From: Pseudomonas yamanorum
GTDB lineage: Bacteria > Pseudomonadota > Gammaproteobacteria > Pseudomonadales > Pseudomonadaceae
NCBI RefSeq assembly: GCF_900105735.1
Contig: NZ_LT629793.1
Span: forward strand, 3,224,001-3,288,000
Length of the DNA: 64,000 bases
Direction of reading: 5' to 3'
In this document: one piece after another, positions 1 to 9,147 of the stretch
Layout: the number at the start of each line of letters is the position of its first letter
Position numbering within the stretch: the first letter of the stretch is position 1
Program-made: the position numbers and the translations under genes
The notes under the pieces: model-generated
The model's database searches: none
What the model saw: the letters and a program-made list of their open reading frames with translations, nothing else
Told to the model about the DNA's origin: nothing

Positions 1-1190
1 ATGGGCAGGCCCTTGAGTTCGACCCGGGGTTTCTGGGTGCTCGCCAGGTTGTCGGCGACTTCGCGAGCCTCCACCACTTGATCGTTTTCAAGCAAGGCGT
101 AGAACAACGCGGTGCTGTCTTCGACGTGATCGCCGGCGTCCGCATCGCTCGCCGCCAAGGCCTGGCGATACAGCGGCGCGGCCTTTTCCGGCTGGCGCTG
201 GTCAAGGTAAGCGGCAGCGACCCAGCGCAGCGCGTAGGTCGGCAGCTGCACACCTTCGCCCTTCAGCACTTCGTAATCGCGGATCACCTCGGCGGTGCGC
301 GCCCGAGCCTTCAGCGCACCCAGGCGATCGATGCGCCAGCGCACCACGTCATCATGGGCGGTGGCATCCGGTGTCCAGGTAGTGAGCAGTTGGTCGTAAT
401 CCTTGAGGGCGCGGTCGGCGATGACGTAGCGCTCTTTTTCACTGCGCGAGGCGAACTCGGCCAGGCGCACGCGCTCGGCGGCCAGGTCGCCTTCGAGGCG
501 GCGCTGGGTGACCGGGTCCAACAGGCCCGGGCGCCGGGCGGCCAGGCGCAGGGCCGGTTCCGGCAGGCGCGCGCGTTGCAGGGCGATGATGTATTCGCGG
601 GCGACTTCGGGTTTGTTGCCGGCACGGATGAACGCCTGGTCGAATTCGAACAGCGCGTCATAGGTTGAACCGGCACGGGTCAGGGCATAACCCAAGGCCA
701 TGCGGCGGTCGGCGTCGTCGGGCTTGGCGGCCACCAGAGCTCGGGTGCGCTGTACGGCCTCGGCGGTTTGGCCGGCGTCGGCCTGGGTCAGGGCCAGGCC
801 CAATTGAAGGTCCGGGTTATTCGGCTCGCGTTGCAGCGCCTGGCGATACACGGCAATCGCCGGCTCCCAACGCTGCTGGTTGCGATAGGTACGGGCGACG
901 GTGGCCAACGCTTGGGTGGTCAGGGTGCGACTGCGGCCCTGGGCCTCGTAGACCGTCAGCACCTCGGTGTCCTGGCGTGCCCAACTGGCAATCAACAGGT
1001 GATCGCTGACCTGCCCCGGCGTCTGACGCTCGGCGGGCAATTGGCGCAACAGATTGAGGGCCGGGCCATAGTTGCCGCTGCGGGCCTGATTGATCAGCGA
1101 ATCATAGGCAGCATCCGCCGACGCCACGACAGGCCAGAGCAACTGGCTACACAGGGCCAGACGGATAAAGGGATGAACATTACGCGACAT
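1..1190 (-). CDS. pgaA: PgaA, poly-beta-1,6-GlcNAc export porin (N-terminal part, cut by window edge)
   Basis: The frame is open from an ATG at 1190 to the left edge (about 396 codons), so the C-terminal beta-barrel lies outside. PgaA exports poly-N-acetylglucosamine across the outer membrane; its N-terminal half is a periplasmic TPR superhelix. The translation has a signal peptide (residues 1 to about 25), then AYDSLINQARSGNYGPAL, SEKERYVIADRALKDY, DRLGALKARARTAEVI and WVAAAYLDQRQPEKAAPLY, which line up in order with E. coli PgaA (AYDALIIEARKGNTQPAL, SESERYAIADRALAQY and so on). Helical repeats of about 34 residues are visible. The rest of a pgaABCD operon would be expected to the left. Identity is confident; the missing two thirds cannot be judged. 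Confidence 0.88.
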   Translation of the reverse strand, partial: MSRNVHPFIRLALCSQLLWPVVASADAAYDSLINQARSGNYGPALNLLRQLPAERQTPGQVSDHLLIASWARQDTEVLTVYEAQGRSRTLTTQALATVARTYRNQQRWEPAIAVYRQALQREPNNPDLQLGLALTQADAGQTAEAVQRTRALVAAKPDDADRRMALGYALTRAGSTYDALFEFDQAFIRAGNKPEVAREYIIALQRARLPEPALRLAARRPGLLDPVTQRRLEGDLAAERVRLAEFASRSEKERYVIADRALKDYDQLLTTWTPDATAHDDVVRWRIDRLGALKARARTAEVIRDYEVLKGEGVQLPTYALRWVAAAYLDQRQPEKAAPLYRQALAASDADAGDHVEDSTALFYALLENDQVVEAREVADNLASTQKPRVELKGLP

Positions 1191-1311
1191 GTCGTCAGCT
1201 TCCTCACCAGGGAAAGCTGTAGCGATAAATTCACCTGCACGACACTCCAGGCGGCCAGCATCTGATGACGCGGCCAAGCTTTCCTGGGGCGCAATATCCT
1301 TGAGAGGGGTA

Positions 1312-1350
1312 CAAAAAAGGCCAATTCCGAACAATTATTCAGAATTGGCC
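1312..1350 (-). terminator. Rho-independent terminator of the DUF945 gene
   Basis: Read on the minus strand, GGCCAATTC and GAATTGGCC form a perfect 9-bp stem (1342-1350 with 1319-1327) around a 14-nt loop, followed directly by six T (1313-1318). It lies 22 bp beyond the stop codon at 1372 and before the pgaA start. Confidence 0.8.
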
Positions 1351-1371
1351 TACATCACTTTGAGCTGATTC

Positions 1372-2868
1372 TTATTGAGCGCCGCTGACCGCGCCGAACT
1401 TGCCCAGCACAAAACCAATGAATTGCTCGACGGTCATTTTCTGGCCGTTGAAGGTCACTTCATTGTTGGCGTAGTGCAGCTTGGACACGATATCGGTGCC
1501 CACCAGAGTCGCCAGTTGAGTGCCCACGGCCATGCCGCTGATCATCTCGCTGGCCATCTGGGATTGCTGCTCGATGGCTTTCGGGTCGGTCACACCACCG
1601 ATCTGCGCTTGCAGGGCGGCAACGTCCTGGACCATCGGCTTGGACAGGGTCAGGTTGGCATCCAGCAGCGCAACAATTTGCTTGCCCAGCTCAACCGGCG
1701 GCAGTTCCATGCTCGACGGTTTGGCCAGGTCCAGCACCAGGTTGAAACGGCTCTCGCCATTGGTGGTTTTCAGCGACAGGTTTTCTACCGCCACTTGCGG
1801 CTTGGCAGCCAGCAGTTGGTCGACGTTGGCCTGGGCCAGGGTCTGCTCGGCTTCGGTCAGTTGCAACTCAGGTACGGGCTGGCCAGCCGCCGCAGCGGCT
1901 TGGGCCGGTTGCACTTTTTCCTGATAGAGCTTGGTCAGCACCAGCATCGACGGGATGTCGACGTTCTTCATGCTGACCGCCATGGCCGCCGAACCCACTG
2001 GCTTGCCCTGGTAACCGATCTCGTCGATCTTGTAGTCGACACGGCCGGCCAGGTTGTTGTCCTTGGTTTCGCTGCTGTCTTTCTGCTCAAAGTTCTTGAG
2101 GGTCAGCACCGCTTGCTGCGGACCGAAGGTGACCTTGGTGTTGGTCAACTCCACCGTGTTTTGCCCGGTGTAGAAACCAAAGGTGGTTTTTTCCAGGTTG
2201 CTGGCGATGGTCAGGCCACTCAGCTCGGCATCCAGCTTGGCGTTGTTGGCATCGACCACCGAGACTTTGAGGCTGTCCATGTAGCCGCTGGCCTTCACCT
2301 TCTTGCCTTCAGCAGTCGAATCGAAGTCCAGGTTGGCGCCGGAGAAGCTCACGGCCGACTTGTCGTCCTTGAGTTCCAAGGGCAGCAGTTCAACATTGCC
2401 GTTAACCGAGCGGTTGTAGCCGATGTTGGCCACGCCCTTGAGCGGCGACACGTCTTTGCTGGCGGCGAACCATTTTTCGGTGGTGGCGTTTTTCTCAAGC
2501 TCGTAGTGACTGGTGGCCATGACCGGCAACCACTTCAGCGATACCAGGCGCGAGAACGGCAGCGGGCCGTGTTCGATATGGTCGACGAACAGCAGTTCGG
2601 TGTCCTGATGGTTTTCGCCGAACACTGCGCCCTGGGCCTTGAGGCGATAGTGGGCGGTGCTGCTGAACAACTGGCGGTCGAGGGAGACCAGTTCGAGGGT
2701 CACGGTGCCGTCGACACCGGCCATGGAGGTCTGCAGTTCCTTGTTGGCGTCCTGGATGGCGGTTTGCAGCACCGGCTCCAGTTGCTTGCCGGTGTACCAG
2801 GCACCGCCTGCGCTGATTGCACCAATGGCGACGACGATACCCAAGAGAACGACTGCTGGCTTATTCAT
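1372..2868 (-). CDS. YdgA-like DUF945 family protein
   Basis: A 498-residue protein with an uncleaved N-terminal membrane helix (residues 5-25, VVLLGIVVAIGAISAGGAWY). The following GKQLEPVLQTAIQDANKEL and the SLDRQLFSSTAHYRLKA stretch are typical of the YdgA/DUF945 family, periplasmic proteins of unclear function anchored by one N-terminal helix. The rest is soluble and rich in beta-strand, with charged helical segments near residues 315-350 and the C-terminus. It is monocistronic: a strong terminator follows, and pgaA lies beyond on the same strand. Family assignment is good; no biochemical role can be given. Confidence 0.85.
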   Translation of the reverse strand: MNKPAVVLLGIVVAIGAISAGGAWYTGKQLEPVLQTAIQDANKELQTSMAGVDGTVTLELVSLDRQLFSSTAHYRLKAQGAVFGENHQDTELLFVDHIEHGPLPFSRLVSLKWLPVMATSHYELEKNATTEKWFAASKDVSPLKGVANIGYNRSVNGNVELLPLELKDDKSAVSFSGANLDFDSTAEGKKVKASGYMDSLKVSVVDANNAKLDAELSGLTIASNLEKTTFGFYTGQNTVELTNTKVTFGPQQAVLTLKNFEQKDSSETKDNNLAGRVDYKIDEIGYQGKPVGSAAMAVSMKNVDIPSMLVLTKLYQEKVQPAQAAAAAGQPVPELQLTEAEQTLAQANVDQLLAAKPQVAVENLSLKTTNGESRFNLVLDLAKPSSMELPPVELGKQIVALLDANLTLSKPMVQDVAALQAQIGGVTDPKAIEQQSQMASEMISGMAVGTQLATLVGTDIVSKLHYANNEVTFNGQKMTVEQFIGFVLGKFGAVSGAQ

Positions 2869-3024
2869 GTAGTGACCTGATCAAATCCTGTGAAGTGGGC
2901 TGTCTTCCCTGAACCCCGAAGGGTGTCGGCTCAAGCCCGCCGAAATCCGGGGAAGATTAGCATTGGCTGGCGTATGCAGCCCAATTTTTCAATAGGCGCA
3001 GGCTTCAGCGGTGAACGGTAAAGT

Positions 3025-3112
3025 GCCTTCGCGAGCAAGCCCGCTCCCACATTCGACGGCATTCCAAAGATGGAACTCGATCAAATGTGGGAGCGGGCTT
3101 GCTCGCGAAGGC
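3025..3112. repeat. Inverted REP pair (REPIN)
   Basis: Arms 3025-3052 and 3085-3112 are near-perfect inverted copies with core GGGAGCGGGCTTGCTCGCGA, separated by about 32 bp. This is the usual Pseudomonas extragenic palindromic pair. It lies between the DUF945 gene and the small membrane-protein gene. Confidence 0.8.
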
Positions 3113-3134
3113 GTCAGTACAGACACCACAGAAT

Positions 3135-3767
3135 TCAGGAATACTCGGTTTCGATCTCATCGAGTTGATGGTCAAAGCTCTTCAGCCGCGCCGTCCACGT
3201 ATACACCAGCACTTCAAACTCACGGTGAATCACCGCATTGCCCGGCGTATCCGACTTGGGATCATAAAAATCCAGCTGGTAACGCTCCCGCGCCATCGCG
3301 GTGGCCACGTCGGATAATTCCCGGGCGTTATTCAGCCAATGCCGTCCGTCGGCGACTTGCCGATCAAGCATCACGCACTGTTTTTTCAGGGCTTCGAGGC
3401 TTTTTTCCAGCGGGGTGCCGGTCAGTTCACCCATGACTTCCTGGAAGGTGCGCCCCGGTTGCCAGTAGCTGCCCCAGAAGTAGCGGTCGAACACTGTCTC
3501 GACCCGACGCAGGGCAACCTTGGTGTCCCAGATCGCCACGCGGGTCTTGCCTTGTTCGAGCAGTCTTCGCTTGATTCGCTGGCCCTGGTAAGAAGCCCAG
3601 GCCACCACGCCGATGGACAGCACCGCGATCAGCGCGCTGGCGCTGTCGAGGAACACCATGGCCTTGTCGATTTGATGGGCCAACATGATGCCGTAGAAGT
3701 AAGTCGCCGATAGCAACACCAGTGCGAAGAACACGCACCAGAAAGCGGGAGCATAAGGGTTTTTCAT
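3135..3767 (-). CDS. Uncharacterised protein with two membrane helices
   Basis: A 210-residue protein starting MKNPYAPAFW. I chose the ATG at 3767 because GGGGA lies about 9 nt upstream; an in-frame start 21 nt further up has no better site. Hydrophobic helices lie near residues 8-28 and 38-60 (SALIAVLSIGVVAWASY), followed by a basic, helical cytoplasmic domain with QGQRIKRRLLEQGKTRVAIWDTK. I do not recognise the family. Downstream is a REP pair; upstream is a same-strand efflux operon ending 81 bp away on the far side, so cotranscription is possible but unproven. Confidence 0.7.
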   Translation of the reverse strand: MKNPYAPAFWCVFFALVLLSATYFYGIMLAHQIDKAMVFLDSASALIAVLSIGVVAWASYQGQRIKRRLLEQGKTRVAIWDTKVALRRVETVFDRYFWGSYWQPGRTFQEVMGELTGTPLEKSLEALKKQCVMLDRQVADGRHWLNNARELSDVATAMARERYQLDFYDPKSDTPGNAVIHREFEVLVYTWTARLKSFDHQLDEIETEYS

Positions 3768-3848
3768 TATTGGAATCCCCATGAGCAAACGCGAGCAGTG
3801 ACAAGCGGGTCATCAACAGAACCCGCCAGTCAAAGCATAGCAATCAGC

Positions 3849-5291
3849 TCAGGGTTTGCTGGCTTGTGTGGCTTGCGTTCGTCCACTTTCCCAGCCGCCG
3901 CCCAGGGCCAGGAACAAATCGATCTGGCTCATGGCAACCTGGGTGTTCGCCGCCGCCAGTTGCGCCCGCACATCGGTGTAGGTGCGAGTGGCTTGCAGGT
4001 CGGCCAGGAACGACGCGCGGCCGGCCTGGAAGAAGCGGTGCGTCTGCTCCGCGGCCTCTTTGGCCGAGGCGCCGGCATCGGCCAACGCATCGCGACGTTG
4101 CAGTTGCGCGGTGTATTGCGCCAGGCCCGTCTGGGTTTCGCGGATGGCGTTGAGCACCACGCCGTCGAAATGCGCCAGGGCGCCCTGGGTCGCGGCTTCG
4201 GCTTCATGGATGCGCGCGCGGGCGCCGTTGGTCGGCAGCGTCCAACTGATCAGCGGGCCAAAGCCCCAGCGGTTGGTGGCCGGCGTGCCCAGGTCATCCA
4301 GGATACCCACGGTGCCGACGGTGGCCCCGATGCTGATGTCCGGGTACAGCGCGCCGGTGGCCACACCGATGCGCGCAGTGGCAGCCGCCAGTTGGCGTTC
4401 GGCCTGGCGCACATCAGGGCGACGCTTGAGCAGCGTGGCGCCGTCGCCTACCGGCAGCAATTGGGCGATATGCGGCAGTTCGGCGCATTGCGCGGTGCCG
4501 GCCGGCAGTTGATTCAGTGGCTTGGCCAGCAGCATCGACAGGCGGAACAGCCCCGCCTGGCGCAGTGCTTCATAGCGCGGCATTTCGGCGCGCAAGGATT
4601 TGTACTGGGTTTGCGAACGGGTGACCTGGGTTTCATCACCCCGCCCGGCATCCCGCAGGCGCTGGGTCAGGTGCGTGCTCTGGGCTTGCAGGTCGAGGGA
4701 CTCGTTGGCGATCGCCAGCTCTTCATTGGCCGCGCACACTTGGGTGTAGGAGCGCACCACGTCGGCCACCAGGGTGATACGGGCGATATCGGCCGCCGCC
4801 TGGGCCGCGTCGGCGCTGGCCTGGGAGCTTTCAATGCCGCGCTGCAAGGTGCCGAACAGATCGAATTGGTAGGACGTGCTGATGCTCGCGGCGCCGATAT
4901 TGGCCACCGGGACTTTTTCCGTCAGCAAATAGGCCTCACCGGATTCTTGCAGGCGCTGGGCTTCCGCTTTGGCGCCGGCACTCCAGCCGCCGGCAGATTC
5001 GGCTTGCTGCACTTGATAGCGCGAGCGCTGCAAGTTGGCCGCAGCCACCCGCAGGTCGGTGTTGGAGGCCATGGCCTGCTCCACCAGCTTATCCAGGCGC
5101 GGGTCTTGATAGAGCTTCCACCAGTCCGCCGGCACCGGCGCCGACACCACATTGCTGCCCTCCCCGGCCAACTGGCCCTGAAGGTCACCACGGTTCACGG
5201 CCGCCTTGTCCGGCAGCTTGTAATCGGGGCCCACCACTTGGCAGGCCGACAGCAACAACCCCAGCCCGGCGGTTGCTAAAAGCCGTTTCAT
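3849..5291 (-). CDS. Outer-membrane efflux lipoprotein, NodT/OprM family
   Basis: A 480-residue outer-membrane factor of the TolC superfamily. Residues 1-17 (MKRLLATAGLGLLLSAC) form a lipoprotein signal with lipobox LSAC and acylated Cys17, followed by VGPDYKLP as in most NodT-type proteins. Two internal repeats of the OEP domain each contain the long alpha-barrel helices (LQRSRYQVQQAESAGG; RRPDVRQAERQLAAATARIGV). It forms the outer duct of a tripartite pump. The start overlaps the upstream HlyD gene by 4 nt, so it is the last gene of the MarR-FUSC-DUF1656-HlyD operon. Substrate unknown; aromatic acids are plausible from the AaeAB-type partners. Confidence 0.9.
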   Translation of the reverse strand: MKRLLATAGLGLLLSACQVVGPDYKLPDKAAVNRGDLQGQLAGEGSNVVSAPVPADWWKLYQDPRLDKLVEQAMASNTDLRVAAANLQRSRYQVQQAESAGGWSAGAKAEAQRLQESGEAYLLTEKVPVANIGAASISTSYQFDLFGTLQRGIESSQASADAAQAAADIARITLVADVVRSYTQVCAANEELAIANESLDLQAQSTHLTQRLRDAGRGDETQVTRSQTQYKSLRAEMPRYEALRQAGLFRLSMLLAKPLNQLPAGTAQCAELPHIAQLLPVGDGATLLKRRPDVRQAERQLAAATARIGVATGALYPDISIGATVGTVGILDDLGTPATNRWGFGPLISWTLPTNGARARIHEAEAATQGALAHFDGVVLNAIRETQTGLAQYTAQLQRRDALADAGASAKEAAEQTHRFFQAGRASFLADLQATRTYTDVRAQLAAANTQVAMSQIDLFLALGGGWESGRTQATQASKP

Positions 5292-6178
5292 GGCTGGTTC
5301 TCCGACTTGGGTTTATCGCCGATGATCGACACCGTGGCAGTGCGCCCGGCAATCATGCGGAAGTCCGCCGGCACGTCGTCAAACGCGATGCGCACCGGAA
5401 TCCGCTGGGCCAGGCGCACCCAGCTGAACGCCGGGTTGACGTTGGGCAGCAGGTTGGAGCCGCTGGTGCGGTCACGGTCTTCGATACCGGCGACGATGCT
5501 CTGCACATGCCCGCGCAGGCGAGCGTTGTCGCCGATCACGCGGATGTCGACGCTCTGGCCGACGTGGATGCCGTCGAGCTTAGTCTCTTCAAAATAGCCG
5601 TCGATGTGGAAGGAGTTGCTGTCCACCACCGACAACACCGGGCGCCCGGCGGTCACGAACTCCTGGTTACGCGGCGCACGGTCGTTGATGTAACCGTCCA
5701 CCGGGCTACGGATCACCGAGCGGTCCAGGTTGAGCTGCGCGGCATCCACCGCCACTTGCGACTCCGCCAGGGCCGATTGGGCACGGGCCACGCGGGACTG
5801 GCTTTCTTCCAGTTGCTCGCTGGCCACCAGGTTGCCGAGGCCACGGTTACGCTTGTTCTCGCGCACGGCCTGGGCCAGGGTTTCCTGGCGGTCAGCCACA
5901 GCGGCCTGGGCTTGGCGCAGGGCCAGCTTGAAGCGGTCCTGGTCGACGGAGAACAGCACCTGGCCGCGCACCACCAATTGGTTGTCACGCACGTCCACTT
6001 GCTGGATCAGCCCGGACACGTCCGGGGCGATCTGCACGATGTCGGCACGGATGTGGCCGTCACGGGTCCAGGGGGCGAACATGTAGTACATCACCATGCG
6101 CCACACGACGACGCAGGCGAAGGTCACCACCAATAACGTCAGGACTACACGGCCGATGGTCAAAAAAGGTTTTTTCAT
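5288..6178 (-). CDS. HlyD-family membrane fusion protein (AaeA-like)
   Basis: A 296-residue periplasmic adaptor with a single N-terminal helix (residues 8-28) and the split biotinyl-lipoyl motif VQIAPDVSGLIQQVDVRDNQLV, a short coiled-coil hairpin (residues 85-135), and a beta-barrel segment containing GYFEETKLDGIHVGQSVDIRV. Length and order match E. coli AaeA, the partner of a FUSC inner-membrane protein. It overlaps the genes on both sides by 4 nt, showing tight translational coupling. It should connect the FUSC pump to the outer-membrane lipoprotein encoded next. Confidence 0.88.
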   Translation of the reverse strand: MKKPFLTIGRVVLTLLVVTFACVVVWRMVMYYMFAPWTRDGHIRADIVQIAPDVSGLIQQVDVRDNQLVVRGQVLFSVDQDRFKLALRQAQAAVADRQETLAQAVRENKRNRGLGNLVASEQLEESQSRVARAQSALAESQVAVDAAQLNLDRSVIRSPVDGYINDRAPRNQEFVTAGRPVLSVVDSNSFHIDGYFEETKLDGIHVGQSVDIRVIGDNARLRGHVQSIVAGIEDRDRTSGSNLLPNVNPAFSWVRLAQRIPVRIAFDDVPADFRMIAGRTATVSIIGDKPKSENQP

Positions 6179-6384
6179 GTCATGAGGTATCGACTGAGTG
6201 AATCCACTGCGCCCAGCAACAGAGCGTAGAGACCCACATTGAACAATGCCCGGTGCCAGACCAGGCGATAGAAGTGGACGCGGGTCAACAGCCCGTGCAC
6301 CACCAGGTACAGCACATACGTAATGCCCATCAGCACCAGCAGCGTGGGCAGGAATACCCCGCTGATATCCAGATCACCGATCAT
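6175..6384 (-). CDS. DUF1656 small membrane protein (AaeX-like)
   Basis: A 69-residue protein beginning MIGDLDISGVFLPTLLVLMG, with two predicted membrane helices (about residues 10-32 and 45-66). Size, the GDLDISGVFLP start and the place between FUSC and HlyD genes fit DUF1656/AaeX, a small subunit of unknown role in AaeXAB-type pumps. It overlaps the FUSC stop and the HlyD start by 4 nt each. Confidence 0.85.
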   Translation of the reverse strand: MIGDLDISGVFLPTLLVLMGITYVLYLVVHGLLTRVHFYRLVWHRALFNVGLYALLLGAVDSLSRYLMT

Positions 6385-8459
6385 AAAGGCGCTCCATCGG
6401 GTAACGGCGCTTCCATTTCTGTGCCGCCGAGAAATTCCACGCCGGGCAACAACGCCAGGCGCAAGCCACTGAGGGCGTGCAGCAAGTGCAGGCGGGTTTC
6501 GTCCTCACCTTGCAGGCCCTGGCCGTTGAGGGCGCGGCGGGTACGGTCGAGGGTCATCAGCAGACCGCTGGGGGCCGGCAGACGTTCACCGGCTTTCAGG
6601 CAGGCCTTGAAGTAACCGCCGACGCCTTCCACCACCTGGTTCAACAACACACGCGGAACCCCGAGGATGCGCGGCGAGTACGCCAGCAGGTCCAGCAGGT
6701 TCAGCGCCACACGTACTTCCCGCAGGGCGATGCCGGTGTCCTGGCCGGTCATGGCCAGGCGCGGCAGGTGTTGCATCAGGCGGTCGAGCATTTGCACGCC
6801 CATCTTGCGGTGCTCGGCCAGGGTCGCAGGCTCGGTGAGGGTGACGATGTCGCGCCAGCTGAAACGGGTCAGGCGCTTGGCCGCCAGCTCGGCGCCGAAC
6901 GGCCGGGCAATCAGGGTCCAGACGAAGGCGAACAACAGGCCCACCGGGCCCGCCAGGTTGGAGTTGGCGAAGGCCAGGAAGTCCGCGTCGTAGGCCCCCT
7001 GGATGCTGATGAACGACGAAGTGTTGACCAGCGTCAGCAGCATGCCGAGGTAGAAGCGCGGCTGTACCGTCAGCGTGCCGATGCAGATAAAGGGCACCGA
7101 AAACGCCAGCACCAGCATCGGGAAATCATGCAGGTTGGGCAGCACCAGAAACAGGTAGAGGCTGGCGAACAGCACCGACATTGCGGTCCAGAAAAAGAAC
7201 CGGTAGATCTGCGGCGCCGGGTCGTCCATGGAGGCAAAAAAGCTGCAGGCCACCGCCGCCAGGATCACCGCGCTGCCACCGTCGGTCCAGCCCAGCAGGA
7301 TCCACAGCACCGAGGCGACGATGATCGCGGTGACGGTGGAAAACGCCGAGTAGAACATCAGGCCACGGTCGAGAAACGGGGTCAGCCGGCCCAGGCGCCA
7401 ATGGCGGTACACCGCGCGCCAGCTGTCCTGGCTTTCGCACTGGATGGCGGCTTGCAGGCTGCGGCAGTCTTGCCACAAATCCACCCACTCGCCCAGACGA
7501 TACAGGGCGTTGGAGAACAGCAACTGATGGCGGTCATCCAGGGCGTCGGCATCGGGTTGCAGGGCTTCGATCTGGTCACGCAGAACACGCCAGCGTTCGA
7601 GGGGCGCGTCCTTTTGCGTGCTGGCCAGCCACTCGTTGGCGGCGGTCAGCAACGGTGTGAAACGGTCGAGCAATTCCGGCGCGCGGTGTTCCAGGGCATA
7701 CACGGCATCGTCGAGAGCATCGATCACCGGCAGCAGGTGGATCATCCGCCCGCGCAGCTCCTTGGTGTTGCGCACCGTTTGCGGCCGCGAGCCCTCGTGG
7801 GGCAGTTGGCCGATCATCAATTCCAGGGTGTTGAAGGTGGCAACCATGCCACCGCGCAGGGTGCTGATTTCATCGGGTTGCACGTTGCGGCTGAGAAAGC
7901 GCTGGCTGTAGACCTGGGCGTCGGCAAACCACTTGCTCACCGAGTCATCGAACACCGGCGCCAGGCGTCGCGGCCAGAACATCGCGCCCACTACGGCTGC
8001 CACGGCAATGCCGAGGAAGATTTCTTCAGTACGCGCTTCGGCCACATCCCACACCGCCAGCGGGTTATCCACCACCGGCAGGGCGATCAGCGGCAAGGTG
8101 TAGCCGGCCAGCATCAGCGCATAGCTGTTGGCGGTGCGCAGGTGCAGGGACAGGAACAGCAGAATCCCGGTCCACAGCGCGATCACCACCACCAGCAGGT
8201 AAGGCGTCTGTACAAACATCGGCACAAAAAACACCGCAGCGGCCGCCCCCATGAAGGTACCGACCGCCCGGTACAGCGCCTTGGAGCTGGTAGGGCCGAC
8301 AAACGGGCTGGAAACGATATACACCGTGGCCATCGCCCAATACGGACGCGGCATTTGCATCAGCATGGCGATGTACAACGCGATCATTGAAGCGGCGAAT
8401 GTCCTTACGCCATAGAACCAATCCTTGGCCGGCGGCATGCCGGTAAAAAATCCGTTCAA
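6381..8459 (-). CDS. FUSC-family inner-membrane exporter (AaeB-like)
   Basis: A 692-residue integral membrane protein. Two blocks of about five to six helices (residues 18-165 and 370-520) flank a long cytoplasmic helical domain, the usual fusaric-acid-resistance/AaeB layout. AMLMQMPRPYWAMATVYIVSSPFVG near the N-terminus is the conserved FUSC segment. In E. coli the related AaeB exports hydroxylated aromatic carboxylic acids; here the substrate is inferred only. It overlaps the upstream MarR gene by 4 nt, so expression is probably set by that regulator. Confidence 0.9.
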   Translation of the reverse strand: MNGFFTGMPPAKDWFYGVRTFAASMIALYIAMLMQMPRPYWAMATVYIVSSPFVGPTSSKALYRAVGTFMGAAAAVFFVPMFVQTPYLLVVVIALWTGILLFLSLHLRTANSYALMLAGYTLPLIALPVVDNPLAVWDVAEARTEEIFLGIAVAAVVGAMFWPRRLAPVFDDSVSKWFADAQVYSQRFLSRNVQPDEISTLRGGMVATFNTLELMIGQLPHEGSRPQTVRNTKELRGRMIHLLPVIDALDDAVYALEHRAPELLDRFTPLLTAANEWLASTQKDAPLERWRVLRDQIEALQPDADALDDRHQLLFSNALYRLGEWVDLWQDCRSLQAAIQCESQDSWRAVYRHWRLGRLTPFLDRGLMFYSAFSTVTAIIVASVLWILLGWTDGGSAVILAAVACSFFASMDDPAPQIYRFFFWTAMSVLFASLYLFLVLPNLHDFPMLVLAFSVPFICIGTLTVQPRFYLGMLLTLVNTSSFISIQGAYDADFLAFANSNLAGPVGLLFAFVWTLIARPFGAELAAKRLTRFSWRDIVTLTEPATLAEHRKMGVQMLDRLMQHLPRLAMTGQDTGIALREVRVALNLLDLLAYSPRILGVPRVLLNQVVEGVGGYFKACLKAGERLPAPSGLLMTLDRTRRALNGQGLQGEDETRLHLLHALSGLRLALLPGVEFLGGTEMEAPLPDGAPL

Positions 8460-8914
8460 GAACTCACAACCATGGGATGTTGATTGGCGCCTTCGAAGGC
8501 CCGCAGTACACGCAGCGCAGCTTCCAGGTCATCGGGATCGATCGTCGCCAGCACCTCGCGGCGCAGGCGCACCAACTGCTCTTCCACCGCCTGCACCAGC
8601 TCGCGGCCACGCTCGGTTAGGCTCAAGGCCTTGGCACGGCGGTCGTGGATGTCTTCGGTGCGGCACACATAGCCGGAACTGCACAGCTGGTCCAACAGGC
8701 GCACCAGGGACGGGCTTTCCATCCCGGCGGCCTGGGCCACCTTGACCTGGTGCACGCCGTCGCCGAGGCGGCCGATCATCAGCAGCGGCACGGCGCAGGC
8801 TTCAGAGATGCCATAGCTGACGAGCGTGGTCTGGCAGATTTTGCGCCAGGTCCTGGCACCTACCACCATGCTGCTGCTGATGTTCATCTGGAGTTGTTCG
8901 AGGGTCTGGGACAC
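8456..8914 (-). CDS. MarR-family transcriptional regulator
   Basis: A 152-residue winged-helix protein. The recognition region AAGMESPSLVRLLDQLCSSGYVCR followed by the wing DIHDRRAKALSLTERGRELV (about residues 65-110) is classic MarR. It is first in the five-gene efflux operon and overlaps the FUSC gene by 4 nt. MarR proteins of this type usually repress their own operon until an aromatic ligand binds. A perfect 6-bp inverted repeat lies 17 bp upstream of its start and is the obvious operator candidate. Confidence 0.9.
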   Translation of the reverse strand: MSQTLEQLQMNISSSMVVGARTWRKICQTTLVSYGISEACAVPLLMIGRLGDGVHQVKVAQAAGMESPSLVRLLDQLCSSGYVCRTEDIHDRRAKALSLTERGRELVQAVEEQLVRLRREVLATIDPDDLEAALRVLRAFEGANQHPMVVSS

Positions 8915-8930
8915 TGGACTCTTCGCATAC

Positions 8931-8946
8931 AGTTAGTTTGCTAACT
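8931..8946 (-). promoter_or_regulatory. Palindromic operator candidate for the MarR regulator
   Basis: AGTTAG-TTTG-CTAACT is a perfect inverted repeat with a 4-bp spacer, the size of a MarR dimer site. It is 17-32 bp upstream of the MarR start codon at 8914, within the likely promoter and leader of the efflux operon. Confidence 0.6.
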
Positions 8947-9098
8947 ATCAATATGGTCGATGGATCCAAAGCAGTCAAGTTTTGATACAAATTTGCGGAT
9001 GGGTGGATGGCCCGTGGGCTAAGTAAAGCTGGTTTAGGGAAAGGTGGTTTGCTGCCAGCAACCGTCAGTCGCCTCACTCAGCTCACATGCGTCGTCAG

Positions 9099-9128
9099 GT
9101 ATGCACGTTGTATATACTTCGTACATAC
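9099..9128 (+). promoter_or_regulatory. Three-fold operator of the toxin-antitoxin operon
   Basis: GTATGCAC (9099-9106), GTATATAC (9110-9117) and GTACATAC (9121-9128) are three related 8-bp sites repeating exactly every 11 bp. The middle one is a perfect palindrome. They end 19 bp before the antitoxin start. One-turn spacing suits cooperative binding by ribbon-helix-helix antitoxin dimers. Confidence 0.6.
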
Positions 9129-9147
9129 CAATCTAGAGCATCCACTT

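Noticed and set aside
1375..2880. 501-codon open frame opposite the DUF945 gene
   Set aside because: Histidine- and glycine-rich shadow text with no family features; the minus-strand product has a clear family, membrane anchor and terminator.
6477..8390. 637-codon open frame opposite the FUSC gene
   Set aside because: Q/H/R-rich shadow with no domain; the minus strand encodes a clear membrane exporter in an overlapping operon.
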